A stretch of DNA of 64,000 nucleotides from Marinomonas sp. TW1 (lineage in GTDB: Bacteria; Pseudomonadota; Gammaproteobacteria; Pseudomonadales; Marinomonadaceae). The notes beneath the pieces are model-generated. The model saw only the letters and a program-made list of their open reading frames with translations, searched no databases and had not been told where the DNA came from. The translations under genes and the position numbers were made by a program. The DNA lies in contig NZ_JSEE01000017.1 in assembly GCF_001625355.1 (NCBI RefSeq), positions 22,258-86,257 of the forward strand. The letters run 5' to 3'. Of this stretch, positions 55,115 to 64,000 are shown piece after piece (position 1 is the stretch's first letter; the number at the start of each line of letters is the position of its first letter).

Positions 55115-55897
55115 CTAAAAATCCCCAAACATGGCTGCCGTTAAAACAAAATCCAATGCCAAAATGGCTAATGACCCTAATACCACAGTACGAGTGGTGG
55201 CTTTACCTATTCCTTCGGAAGTCGGCACACACTCATATCCCTGATAAACAGCGATCCAAGTAACCACAACAGAAAAACATACGGCCTTTATGAAGCCATT
55301 CATAATGTCCGTATCAAAATACACAGATTGCTGCATCAAAGACCAGAATGCGCCATCATGAACACCAAGCCAACCGACAGAAACCAGCAATCCTCCAATG
55401 ATCCCAGTGGCCGAAAAAATGATGCTAAGTAAAGGCAAACATATCACCCCTGCAATGAAGCGTGGCGCAATAATGCGTCTTAACGGATCCACCCCCATCA
55501 TTTCATAACTGGATAACTGCTCGGTGGCTTTCATCAAGCCAATCTCAGCCGTCAAAGAGGAACCCGCTCGACCAGCAAACAATAACGCCGTGACCACAGG
55601 CGCTAACTCTCGCAACAAAGACAAAGCAAGCAACTGTCCAACCGCTTCTTCCGAGCCAAATTTTGATAAAATACTGTATCCCTGTAAGGCGAGCACCATA
55701 CCAATAAAGGCACCTGAGACCACCACAATCACCAGAGACAACACACCCACCGCATAAAGCTGCTGAATTAAAAGCCGGATCGACTCTCTAAAACGTACAG
55801 GCATACGCAGCACACTCTGGGCTAGAAATATTCCTGCACGACCAACTGCTTCAAGCCAGTTTAAAAACCAAGCTCCCAAGCCCACTAACATATTCAT
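55115..55897 (-). CDS. mlaE: Lipid transporter permease MlaE
   Basis: 260 residues with five or six membrane segments and the MlaE/YrbE signature [18 protein letters not shown]. Forms the membrane core with MlaF. Overlaps mlaF by four bases. Confidence 0.95.
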   Translation of the reverse strand: MNMLVGLGAWFLNWLEAVGRAGIFLAQSVLRMPVRFRESIRLLIQQLYAVGVLSLVIVVVSGAFIGMVLALQGYSILSKFGSEEAVGQLLALSLLRELAPVVTALLFAGRAGSSLTAEIGLMKATEQLSSYEMMGVDPLRRIIAPRFIAGVICLPLLSIIFSATGIIGGLLVSVGWLGVHDGAFWSLMQQSVYFDTDIMNGFIKAVCFSVVVTWIAVYQGYECVPTSEGIGKATTRTVVLGSLAILALDFVLTAAMFGDF

Positions 55898-56688
55898 TGG
55901 GGTACTCCTTGGCTCTCTGACGCCTCTGGATAATGAAATGGTACAGGGCCATCAGGCTCACCACGAAGGAATTGCATCACTTGAGGGTCAGTCGATGCTT
56001 GAATTGTTTCAGGCGAGCCCTCTGCAATGACACGCCCTCCTGCCAATATGCAGACATGATCAGCAATGGATAAAGACTCTTCTACATCATGGGACACCAA
56101 AACAGAGGTAATGTTCGCTTCATCATTCAACTGACGAATCAATTTCACCAACACACCTTTAGAGATAGGATCCTGTCCCGTAAAAGGTTCATCATACATC
56201 ACCAAATCAGGATCCAGCGCAATGGCTCTGGCCAAAGCAACACGTCGCGCCATACCACCAGAAAGTTCTGAAGGCATTAAACTGGCCGCACCGCGTAGAC
56301 CAACACTGTGCAGTTTATCAAGCACAATCGAGTCTATTTCAGATCGACTTAGTTGAGTATGCTCCTCTAATGGAAAGGCAATATTTTCGGCCACCGACAT
56401 ATCGCTGAACAAAGCACCGCTTTGAAACAACATGCCCATTTTTTTGCGAACGTTGTACAAGGCTTTTCTAGACAAGCGGTGCACATCTTCGCCCGCCACT
56501 AAAATACGCCCTAAATCCGGCGACAACTGAGCCGCAATCAACCTCAGTAAGGTTGTCTTCCCTGTGCCACTTGGGCCCATCACAGCGGTCACCTTGCCTT
56601 TGGGGATGGTCAAAGAGACATTTTCATAAATGGCTCTGTCACCCCTGTAAAAACTGAGATCATGAACTTCTATATAAGCATCAACCAC
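55894..56688 (-). CDS. mlaF: Lipid transporter ATPase MlaF
   Basis: 264 residues, GTG start with AAGGGTG upstream. Walker A GPSGTGKT, signature LSGGMARR and Walker B VMYDEPF. The C-terminal extension (from about 240) is where MlaB normally docks. First gene of the operon, divergent from yrbG. Confidence 0.95.
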   Translation of the reverse strand: MVDAYIEVHDLSFYRGDRAIYENVSLTIPKGKVTAVMGPSGTGKTTLLRLIAAQLSPDLGRILVAGEDVHRLSRKALYNVRKKMGMLFQSGALFSDMSVAENIAFPLEEHTQLSRSEIDSIVLDKLHSVGLRGAASLMPSELSGGMARRVALARAIALDPDLVMYDEPFTGQDPISKGVLVKLIRQLNDEANITSVLVSHDVEESLSIADHVCILAGGRVIAEGSPETIQASTDPQVMQFLRGEPDGPVPFHYPEASESQGVPQ

Positions 56689-56818
56689 TAATACACCCTT
56701 ATTCCCTAGCGAATATCGACTGATACTATCATTGCATTTTTAAAAATAAAATCTTACGCGCTTAAATACAATTTGTTTCCTAGGTCAAGCCTTGAATTTA
56801 AACGCCAAACCTCATTAA

Positions 56819-57817
56819 ATGGTAACCCCTGAAATTATGAGTAATACCTTTATCATGCTGTTGTTTTCTGCTGCCCTAATTGCAGGGCTGATTCTTTTAG
56901 TTCTTAGCTCTGACAAATTCATCGAACATTCTGCACTCGTCGCTGAGAAAATGAATGTCAGTCCAATTATTATCGGTATCACTCTTGTTGCCCTTGGCAC
57001 TTCCGCTCCTGAAATGGTGGTGTCAGCCATCGCGGCTTTAGATCAAGCACCAGAAATTGCCGTTGGTAACGTTCTCGGATCTAATATCGCCAATATCGCT
57101 CTTGTATTAGGGGCTAGCCTGCTGTTCTCAGCCATTCCCGTCGCACCTGGCTTGTCCACAAAAGAAGCCCCATTAGTATTAGGCATTACCCTTCTTGCCG
57201 GCATTTTAATTTATGATCAGTTTTTGGGCGTGTGGGATGGCATCATTCTCATCACGGCCTTTATCGCAATACTTTTCGTTTTATTGCGCGGCGGTAAAGA
57301 TTTATCCAGTGAGTTAGTCGAAGAATTACCTAAAGACGACGGCAGCTCTGTTGGCAAGTCATTAACCATTGCGATAATAGGCTTAGCGGTTCTCATCGGC
57401 AGCTCGAAGTTACTTGTATGGGGAGCCATTGGCATTGCGACCCAACTTGGTGTCAGCGAATTAATCATTGGCTTAACCATTGTCGCCATCGGTACCAGCC
57501 TACCTGAACTGGCCGCCTCAATCAGTAGCGTGAGAAAAGGCCATCATGATATTGCCATTGGCAATATTCTAGGCTCGAACATTTTCAACCTAGCGACAGT
57601 ACTGCCTTTACCCGCTCTTATTGCACCAGGCCTTATTGATCACAGCATTTTAACCCGTGATTTCCCTTGGACTCTTGGCCTCACGTTCGCGCTAGTCATT
57701 GCGATTATTCTCTTCAAAAAAGCCAAAAATAGCAGCATTCCAAGATGGGTAGGTCTACCCCTACTGGCCTCTTACGCTTTATACTTAATCATACTTAGTA
57801 CTAGTGGACCTATTTAA
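56819..57817 (+). CDS. yrbG: Calcium/sodium antiporter, YrbG family
   Basis: 332 residues with about ten membrane segments and two CaCA repeats, each with GTSAPE/GTSLPE motifs (ALGTSAPEMVVS, AIGTSLPELAAS) and the GNILGSN signature. ATG 56837 is an alternative start. Its stop overlaps lptC (TAATG). Confidence 0.92.
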   Translation: MVTPEIMSNTFIMLLFSAALIAGLILLVLSSDKFIEHSALVAEKMNVSPIIIGITLVALGTSAPEMVVSAIAALDQAPEIAVGNVLGSNIANIALVLGASLLFSAIPVAPGLSTKEAPLVLGITLLAGILIYDQFLGVWDGIILITAFIAILFVLLRGGKDLSSELVEELPKDDGSSVGKSLTIAIIGLAVLIGSSKLLVWGAIGIATQLGVSELIIGLTIVAIGTSLPELAASISSVRKGHHDIAIGNILGSNIFNLATVLPLPALIAPGLIDHSILTRDFPWTLGLTFALVIAIILFKKAKNSSIPRWVGLPLLASYALYLIILSTSGPI

Positions 57818-58395
57818 TGTCTTCGCAACATTCAAACAAATCCTTTCGCATGGTAATTTTGATGACAGCATTCGCTGTCATCGCGATGGCTTTTTTTTGG
57901 TATAAAACGGCACCCAAAGTGAATCTGTTATCTACCGATTCACTAAGCAGCACACCTGACTATTTCATTACTGACATTAAAGCACAGCGGTTTGACGCTC
58001 GGGGTAAACTCATAGAGACTATCCAAGCCGAACAAGCTCTGCATTACATACAAGCAGCCAAGACACGTTTAGAACAACCTTATGTTGATCGCTATGCGAC
58101 TTCCGGTAGTTGGCACGCAGAAGCTCAACAGGGTGCCATAGAAGATGGCAGCAATGACATTTTATTAACCGATAACGTGATCGCGGTGAAAAAATACCAA
58201 GGATCCGCAGACATTTTATTAAATGCCGACACCATTCATTATTTAGATCAAGACAAATCATTAACTAGCCAAGGAAATGCGACCCTTACATCGACTCAAG
58301 GTAAGACTTCCGCGGGCACCATTACGACCTATATCAATTCAGAAGAAGTCATTATGACGGGATCTGTACGAGGAAATTATGAAACGATTCACTAA
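57817..58395 (+). CDS. lptC: LPS export protein LptC
   Basis: 192 residues: one N-terminal membrane anchor (about 11-29) and a beta-jellyroll (DYFITDIKAQRFDARGK). Links LptBFG to LptA. Overlaps lptA by 17 bases. Confidence 0.9.
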   Translation: MSSQHSNKSFRMVILMTAFAVIAMAFFWYKTAPKVNLLSTDSLSSTPDYFITDIKAQRFDARGKLIETIQAEQALHYIQAAKTRLEQPYVDRYATSGSWHAEAQQGAIEDGSNDILLTDNVIAVKKYQGSADILLNADTIHYLDQDKSLTSQGNATLTSTQGKTSAGTITTYINSEEVIMTGSVRGNYETIH

Positions 58396-58885
58396 AACCA
58401 CAGGTTTAATTACCCTATTCGCCCTGAGTCAATATGCCTTAGCCCTTCCTAATGACATCGAAAAGCCATTAGAAATTCAGGCAGATGAAGCCTCTTTTGA
58501 CCAAAATACAGGCCAAGCCATCTACAAGGGTAACGTGTTCGTTAAACAAGGTTCTATCGAGATTCAGGCGCAATATTTAAAAGTCACTAGTGATCCAACA
58601 ACACAAAGATTCAGTAGCCTTGAAGCCTCTGGCAAGCCCGCTAAGTTCAGCCAACAAGTTGATTGGAGTGGTAATATTGTCATCAGTAAAGGCAATGAAA
58701 TTCACTACGCAACGGATGAAAGTAAGCTCGAAATCATTGGCGACGGCTATCTAAGCCGTATGCAAAATTCAATCTCGGCGGATTACATTCTTTATATGAT
58801 CCAAGATGGTACGTTTACCGCTGAGAAAAAAGACCAAGGTCGCGTCACCATGACCCTAAAACCACAAGCAGCCAAGGCAAACTAA
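58379..58885 (+). CDS. lptA: LPS transport periplasmic protein LptA
   Basis: 168 residues with signal peptide (to ALA, about 1-22) and the OstA/LptA fold (PLEIQADEASFDQNTGQAIY, YKGNVFVKQGSI). Bridges the periplasm for LPS. Confidence 0.93.
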   Translation: MKRFTKTTGLITLFALSQYALALPNDIEKPLEIQADEASFDQNTGQAIYKGNVFVKQGSIEIQAQYLKVTSDPTTQRFSSLEASGKPAKFSQQVDWSGNIVISKGNEIHYATDESKLEIIGDGYLSRMQNSISADYILYMIQDGTFTAEKKDQGRVTMTLKPQAAKAN

Positions 58886-58888
58886 TTC

Positions 58889-59614
58889 ATGGCAAGACTA
58901 GAAGCAAAAAACCTAGCCAAAAGTTACAAAAAGAGAGCTGTGGTAAAAGATGTTTCCATCGCTGTGGAGTCAGGACAAGCCGTTGGGCTATTAGGACCAA
59001 ATGGCGCAGGTAAAACCACCTGTTTTTACATGATCGTGGGCATGGTCGCAAACGATGCCGGTGGCATTTTCATTGATGATCAAGACATTACCCAAGATGC
59101 CATGCATGTTCGCGCACAAAAAGGGATTGGTTATTTACCACAAGAAGCGTCGATTTTTCGAAAAATGTCTGTTGAAGACAACATTTCAGCCATTTTAGAA
59201 ACTCGTAAGGGTCTAAGCAAAGCCCAACAAAAAGAAAGATTGGAATCGCTTTTAGAAGAATTTCACATTACACACATTCGCACAAACCTCGGAATGGCTT
59301 TATCAGGCGGCGAACGTCGACGAGTTGAAATCGCCAGAGCCCTTGCCATGAACCCCAAGTTCATACTGCTGGATGAACCTTTTGCTGGCGTCGATCCTAT
59401 TTCTGTGGGTGATATAAAACTCATCATTAAACATTTACAGGACAGCGGCATTGGCGTTTTAATTACCGATCACAATGTACGAGAAACCTTGGACATTTGT
59501 GATAAAGCCTATATCGTAGGCAACGGTTATATCATTGCCTCCGGTGAGGCCAGCGACATTATCAATAATGAACAAGTGAAAAAAGTCTATTTAGGCGACG
59601 ACTTCCGCCTGTAA
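58889..59614 (+). CDS. lptB: LPS export ATPase LptB
   Basis: 241 residues. Walker A GPNGAGKT, signature LSGGERRR, Walker [15 protein letters not shown]. Powers LPS extraction with LptFG. Three bases after lptA. Confidence 0.96.
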   Translation: MARLEAKNLAKSYKKRAVVKDVSIAVESGQAVGLLGPNGAGKTTCFYMIVGMVANDAGGIFIDDQDITQDAMHVRAQKGIGYLPQEASIFRKMSVEDNISAILETRKGLSKAQQKERLESLLEEFHITHIRTNLGMALSGGERRRVEIARALAMNPKFILLDEPFAGVDPISVGDIKLIIKHLQDSGIGVLITDHNVRETLDICDKAYIVGNGYIIASGEASDIINNEQVKKVYLGDDFRL

Positions 59615-59689
59615 CCCCTTATCATTGTTGTAGAAAGGGAGTAGTATGCACAACTCGTTCCAATTTAATAAAACAGACAGAGTTGCTCC

Positions 59690-61177
59690 ATGAAGCAGTC
59701 TTTACAGCTAAAACTCGGTCAACAATTAACCATGACCCCTCAACTGCAACAAGCCATCCGCTTGCTGCAGCTTTCGACGCTGGATTTAAAGCAAGAAATT
59801 CACGAATTTCTTGAGTCTAATCCATTACTCGAACTAGACGATGATGACACCGCATCGACTGATACGCCGAGCATTGAAACAAAGACGGACAGCGACACAA
59901 ACAAGGACAGCAATGCCAATGATCACGAGTCAGGTGAAGAAGCTCGTTTAGAATCTGAGTGGACCGAAAATATTCCTGAAGAACTGTCTATCGACAGCAA
60001 TTGGGATGATACCTATCAAAGCTCTGCTGCGGTCAGTGACTCTAATAGTTTTGACAATGAAATGGACTTTGAAAGCCGTAACGCACCTGCGGAAAGCATT
60101 CAGGACCATTTAATCTGGCAATTAAACCTCACTCACATGTCAGATCGAGACTTAGAGATTGCTTACGCCATTGTCGATTGCGTTCAACCTGATGGTTATT
60201 TAAGTACTAGCTTAGAAGACATGTTAGAGTCTTTAAGCCTAGATCTTGAAGAGCTTGAGCTGGATGAAATTCACGCCGTACAACATCGACTGCAAAGATT
60301 CGATCCTATTGGCGTCTGTTCAACCGACTTACGTGATTGCCTGCTGGTTCAACTCGAGGCGTTTCAAGATCATCCCCTGTATAAAAGCACACAGAATCTG
60401 ATTAGCCATTATCTCCCTCTTTTAGGCAGTCGTGACTTTGTACAACTAAGTCGTAAAACCAAATTAAAAGACGAAGCATTAAAAGAAGTCATTCATCTCA
60501 TCCAGCAGCTAAACCCTAGACCGGGCTCTGTGATTGATGAAGATGATACGGACTATGTTATTCCAGATGTTTCGGTCAAAAAGCGCAATGGTACTTGGCA
60601 AGTAGAGCTAAACAATGACGCACTGCCGCCAATCAAAATCAATGAAACCTATTCAGCAATGGCCAGCACCGCTTCTACAGCAGAAGATGTAAGCTATATT
60701 AAAAACTCACTGCAAGAAGCAAAATGGTTCATGAAGAGCTTACAAAGCCGTAATGAAACCTTGCTAAAAGTCGCTAGCTGTATTGTCAGTCGACAGATTG
60801 ATTTTTTTGAGTTAGGCGAAGAAGCCATGAAACCCATGGTGCTACATGATGTTGCAGAAGAAGTTGGCATGCACGAGTCGACCATTTCACGGGTGACCAC
60901 ACAAAAATACATGCATACCCCTAAAGGTATTTTTGAGCTGAAATTCTTCTTCTCTAGCCATGTAAACACGGCCTCTGGTGGTGAATGTTCTTCCACTGCA
61001 ATTCGAGCTATGATTAAAAAATTGGTTGCGGATGAACCAGCCAAAAAGCCATTAAGCGATAACAAATTGGCCACCATTTTGGCCGATCAAGGCATTCAAG
61101 TTGCACGACGTACTGTTGCGAAATATCGAGAGGCGATGAACATCCCTCCTTCAAATGAACGTAAAAGATTGATTTAA
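59690..61177 (+). CDS. rpoN: RNA polymerase sigma-54 factor
   Basis: 495 residues. Region I is Gln/Leu rich (LGQQLTMTPQLQQAIRLLQL), an acidic region II follows (about 45-115), then the core-binding domain, helix-turn-helix (MHESTISRVTTQKYM) and the RpoN box ARRTVAKYRE near the C-terminus. Full length. Confidence 0.97.
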   Translation: MKQSLQLKLGQQLTMTPQLQQAIRLLQLSTLDLKQEIHEFLESNPLLELDDDDTASTDTPSIETKTDSDTNKDSNANDHESGEEARLESEWTENIPEELSIDSNWDDTYQSSAAVSDSNSFDNEMDFESRNAPAESIQDHLIWQLNLTHMSDRDLEIAYAIVDCVQPDGYLSTSLEDMLESLSLDLEELELDEIHAVQHRLQRFDPIGVCSTDLRDCLLVQLEAFQDHPLYKSTQNLISHYLPLLGSRDFVQLSRKTKLKDEALKEVIHLIQQLNPRPGSVIDEDDTDYVIPDVSVKKRNGTWQVELNNDALPPIKINETYSAMASTASTAEDVSYIKNSLQEAKWFMKSLQSRNETLLKVASCIVSRQIDFFELGEEAMKPMVLHDVAEEVGMHESTISRVTTQKYMHTPKGIFELKFFFSSHVNTASGGECSSTAIRAMIKKLVADEPAKKPLSDNKLATILADQGIQVARRTVAKYREAMNIPPSNERKRLI

Positions 61178-61193
61178 CAGGTATAAAGTTATC

Positions 61194-61643
61194 ATGCCAT
61201 TAAACTCACTAGTAAAAGCCGAACTCGTGCTTGCCAAACAAGACATTGTCAGCAAAAAACGTGTTCTAGAAAGCTTGGCCGAAATCACCTCCAATCGCCT
61301 ACACTGTGACAACGAAGCCGTGTATGACGCGTTATTAGGTCGTGAGAAATTAGGCAGTACCGGCATTGGTAATGGTATTGCCATTCCTCATTGTCGTTTG
61401 GAATCCGCTAATCACACCGCCATTGTGGTGATGTCGTTACAAACACCAATCGACTTTGATTCAATCGATAAGCAGCCTGTCGATTTGATTTTTGCCCTTA
61501 TCGTCCCACCGAATGAATGCGACCAGCATTTGTCTACCCTGGCACAGATCGCTGAACTGGCTCAGTCTCCGGATGCGCTAAGCAAATTACGCGCAGCAAA
61601 AAACAATGAAGACTTATACACCAGCTTTGAATCATTAATTTAG
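61194..61643 (+). CDS. ptsN: PTS IIA-like nitrogen regulatory protein
   Basis: 149 residues with the phosphorylated His in GIAIPHCRLE. Follows rpoN by 16 bases. No hpf gene lies between them. Confidence 0.95.
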   Translation: MPLNSLVKAELVLAKQDIVSKKRVLESLAEITSNRLHCDNEAVYDALLGREKLGSTGIGNGIAIPHCRLESANHTAIVVMSLQTPIDFDSIDKQPVDLIFALIVPPNECDQHLSTLAQIAELAQSPDALSKLRAAKNNEDLYTSFESLI

Positions 61644-61653
61644 GGAGCACAGC

Positions 61654-61923
61654 ATGCAGGAAGAAAGCATCACCATCATCAACAAACTTGGCCTGCATGC
61701 TCGTGCCGCTGGCAAACTCGTTGAAACCACGTCTCGCTTTTCGTGTGACATTACCATTGAAAAAGAAGGCCGTAACGTTGATGGTAAAAGCATCATGGCA
61801 ATGATGATGCTAGCGGCTGGCAAAGGTACTGAAATTCTTGTCAAAACCAATGGTGAAGATGAGGAAGAGGCCATTAAAGCCGTTATTGAATTAATTAATA
61901 ATCGTTTTGGCGAAGACGAGTAA
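61654..61923 (+). CDS. ptsO: Phosphocarrier protein NPr (HPr family)
   Basis: 89 residues, with phospho-His in KLGLHARAAGKLVE and the SIMAMMMLAAGKGTEI segment. Partner of PtsN. No rapZ between them. Confidence 0.94.
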   Translation: MQEESITIINKLGLHARAAGKLVETTSRFSCDITIEKEGRNVDGKSIMAMMMLAAGKGTEILVKTNGEDEEEAIKAVIELINNRFGEDE

Positions 61924-61929
61924 CACTCG

Positions 61930-63279
61930 ATGTCAGAAAAAACGTTAAGTCATCTGCAAACCGTATCGGAGTCCCTCGAATCTGGGGCGACCATGCAGAT
62001 TCGCTATTTACTTAACGGCGCCCTTCCTGCACAAGATGTTGCTCGCTTACTTGAATCCTCCCCACCGAAAGAACGTAAACTTCTCTGGGAACTGATTGAT
62101 TCAAAAAGCGAAGGTGAAGTACTCCAATATCTAAGCGAAGACATTGGTGTGCAATTCATGAAAGAAATGGATACAGAGCGACTAGTCGCCGTATCCGAGC
62201 ATTTTGAAAGTGATGACTTAGCCGATTTATTACAACATTTGCCAGAAACGGTTGTAAAAGAAGTTCTGTCGTCCATGACCGCTCAAGACAGAACCCGAGT
62301 TGAAGCGCTATTAAGCTACTCGGAAGATTCTGCTGGCGGCTTAATGAACACGGACACCATTACCATTCGACCCAACATTACGGTTGATATCGTGTTCCGC
62401 TATTTACGTCGCCATTCTAGCCTTCCGGATATGACAGACAACTTGCTGGTCGTCAGTCGATCAGATCGTCTGCTCGGCACCCTAACACTGACCAAACTGT
62501 TAGTCAGTGACCCCGAAGACACCGTTCGCGATATTATGGACACCGACTGCACTGTCATCAATGCCGACACGCCCGCCAGTGACGTCGCGCAATTATTTGA
62601 AAAAATGGACCTAGTATCCGCCCCTGTTATCGATGGTGACAGCAAGAAGCTATTGGGTCGTATTACCATTGATGATGTGGTCGACGTTATTCGAGATGAA
62701 GCCGAACACTCGATGTTAAGCATGGCTGGTCTTGATGATGATGAAGATACTTTCTCACCTATTTTAAAAACCACCAAACGACGCGCAGTCTGGCTTGGCA
62801 TTAATCTGATTACCGCTTTTATCGCCTCGTATGTCATTGGGCTTTTTCAAAACACCCTGGATCAAGTCGTTGCGCTCGCGATTCTAATGCCCATTGTGGC
62901 CAGTATGGGTGGTATTGCCGGCTCTCAGGTGCTGACTTTGGTCATTCGCGGTATCGCACTCAATCAAATTGGCTCAACCAACGCCAAATGGTTGCTTAAT
63001 CGTGAATTGATTGTTGGTATGATTAATGGCCTACTCTGGGCCAGTGTTATCGCTGCATTAACGGCCATCTGGTTTGACAACATCAAGATTGCCTATATCA
63101 TTGCAGGCGCGACCATTATTAATCTATTGTTTGCTGCAACAACAGGTACATTATTGCCAATCTTCTTAAAAAAGATTGGTATCGATCCCGCTTTAGCGGG
63201 CAGTGTAATTTTGACTACCGTGACCGATGTGGTCGGATTTTTATCCTTCCTCGGACTCGCGACTATTTTTCTTGTATAG
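61930..63279 (+). CDS. mgtE: Magnesium transporter MgtE
   Basis: 449 residues. Cytosolic N domain, two CBS domains (about 135-255; YSEDSAGGLMNTD, VSAPVIDGDSKKLLGRITI) and five C-terminal membrane helices with PIVASMGGIAGSQ, the pore motif. Channel gated by intracellular Mg2+. Confidence 0.95.
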   Translation: MSEKTLSHLQTVSESLESGATMQIRYLLNGALPAQDVARLLESSPPKERKLLWELIDSKSEGEVLQYLSEDIGVQFMKEMDTERLVAVSEHFESDDLADLLQHLPETVVKEVLSSMTAQDRTRVEALLSYSEDSAGGLMNTDTITIRPNITVDIVFRYLRRHSSLPDMTDNLLVVSRSDRLLGTLTLTKLLVSDPEDTVRDIMDTDCTVINADTPASDVAQLFEKMDLVSAPVIDGDSKKLLGRITIDDVVDVIRDEAEHSMLSMAGLDDDEDTFSPILKTTKRRAVWLGINLITAFIASYVIGLFQNTLDQVVALAILMPIVASMGGIAGSQVLTLVIRGIALNQIGSTNAKWLLNRELIVGMINGLLWASVIAALTAIWFDNIKIAYIIAGATIINLLFAATTGTLLPIFLKKIGIDPALAGSVILTTVTDVVGFLSFLGLATIFLV

Positions 63280-63285
63280 GTTCCC

Positions 63286-63822
63286 ATGACAGATTTTGAT
63301 CAATTCGAAAACGAAGAAGACACCCCTAAGAGCAAAACTCAGATCAAGCGCGAAATGGAAGCCTTGCAAGAGATCGGCAAAAAGCTATTGAAGCTCAGTA
63401 AGAATCAGCAAAAGAAAGTCCCTATGTCTGACACGCTTAGGGATGCTCTGGCCGAGGCCGATCGTATCAAGCACCATGAAGCCACTAGAAGACATTTACA
63501 GTACATTGGTAAAGTGATGCGAACGGAAGACTATGAAGCCATTGATCAACGCATAGCACTGTTTGATTCGACGTCAGCGGCCTACAACAAACTCTTCCAT
63601 CAACTGGAAATCAAACGTGATGCTTTGATCGGTGAGAACAGCAAAGAAGAGCTATCAAACTATCTCGAGGATCATCCGGAGATCCAAGACATTCAATTAC
63701 TGCGCCAATTAATTCGTCAATCACAAAAAGAAATGTCACAAGAAGGCAAAACAACCAATCGTAAAAAACTGTTCCGTTTTTTACGTGAAACCGAAGAAAA
63801 ACGTCTTGGTTTAAATGAATAA
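63286..63822 (+). CDS. yjgA: Ribosome biogenesis factor YjgA (DarP)
   Basis: 178 residues, highly charged helical protein; KSKTQIKREMEALQEIGKKL and RHLQYIGKVMR are typical of YjgA, associated with the late 50S subunit. Seven bases after mgtE. Confidence 0.93.
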   Translation: MTDFDQFENEEDTPKSKTQIKREMEALQEIGKKLLKLSKNQQKKVPMSDTLRDALAEADRIKHHEATRRHLQYIGKVMRTEDYEAIDQRIALFDSTSAAYNKLFHQLEIKRDALIGENSKEELSNYLEDHPEIQDIQLLRQLIRQSQKEMSQEGKTTNRKKLFRFLRETEEKRLGLNE

Positions 63823-63873
63823 CCCCATGATATAACGACTTAGTCAAGTCGTAAAAAAGCCCGTTTTGATTGC

Positions 63874-64000
63874 TGAACTGACCCCATAAAGTTGGACTCT
63901 GTTCTAAGCGGCTTTACAAGGCCTGATTCCGATACGCTATCGGACTCAGGCCTTTTAGTTTCTGCTTAATTCGATCGTTGTTGTAATACTCGATGTATTC
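63874..64000 (-). mobile_element. IS3-family insertion sequence, terminal part only
   Basis: On the minus strand the window edge encodes EYIEYYNNDRIKQKLKGLSP and then IAYRNQAL before TAA at 63914-63916, the C-terminus of an IS3-family orfB (DDE) transposase. Beyond the stop, TGAACTGACCCCATAAAGTT from 63874 looks like the terminal inverted repeat. The rest lies outside the window. Confidence 0.85.

Noticed and set aside
63836..63856. Hairpin after yjgA as a terminator
   Set aside because: CGACTT/AAGTCG is followed by A rather than T on the plus strand, so it does not look like a terminator for yjgA.

Overview
The window reads as a gammaproteobacterial chromosome carrying part of a lambda-type prophage. 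The host genes (lptCAB-rpoN-ptsN-ptsO-mgtE-yjgA, mlaFEDC, dnaX-ybaB-recR-rnd-ycgL-ycgN, hrpA, ndpA) and the moderate base composition suggest a marine Oceanospirillales bacterium, perhaps Marinomonas-like. That placement is inferred from gene content only. No rRNA, tRNA or CRISPR array was recognised.

Bases 1 to about 23500 are the early half and part of the late half of a prophage. On the minus strand, read right to left: Cro and CII-type regulators, an O-like replication protein with an iteron-like array inside its gene, unknown early genes, a frameshifted recombinase, a KilA-N antirepressor behind a C4-like antisense RNA, then holin, endolysin, terminase (Nu1 and gpA type), gpW, portal, S49 protease/scaffold and a capsid gene that runs off the edge. 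On the plus strand lie the cI repressor and a left operon (duplicated CsrA-like protein, two unknowns, PrtN-like activator) that converges on the dusA-proximal integrase. Two clusters of the same 14-bp operator, at about 17824-17910 and 20407-20508, make a lambda-like OR/OL pair. A PIN-like toxin and XRE-ImmA/IrrE module lies between them, where lambda carries rex.

The most likely undescribed system is the AT-rich plus-strand operon at 9650-11996: a five-helix membrane protein, a P-loop GTPase-like protein and a third protein with an ENK repeat. It looks like cargo inserted between the antirepressor and the recombinase remnant, and could be a prophage-encoded defence or exclusion module. The antisense-RNA locus beside it is unusually readable: one promoter, two related target sites and an intervening terminator.

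From dusA (23478) onward the genes are mostly ordinary housekeeping. Points of note are an A9 run in dnaX placed where slippage would give a gamma-like product, a DTW-domain gene broken by a TGA in place of a probable Trp, an MlaA without a lipobox but with a repeated acidic/Trp tail in an operon with a diguanylate cyclase, an mla operon without mlaB, and an lpt-rpoN cluster without kdsD, kdsC, hpf or rapZ. The window ends inside an IS3-family element.
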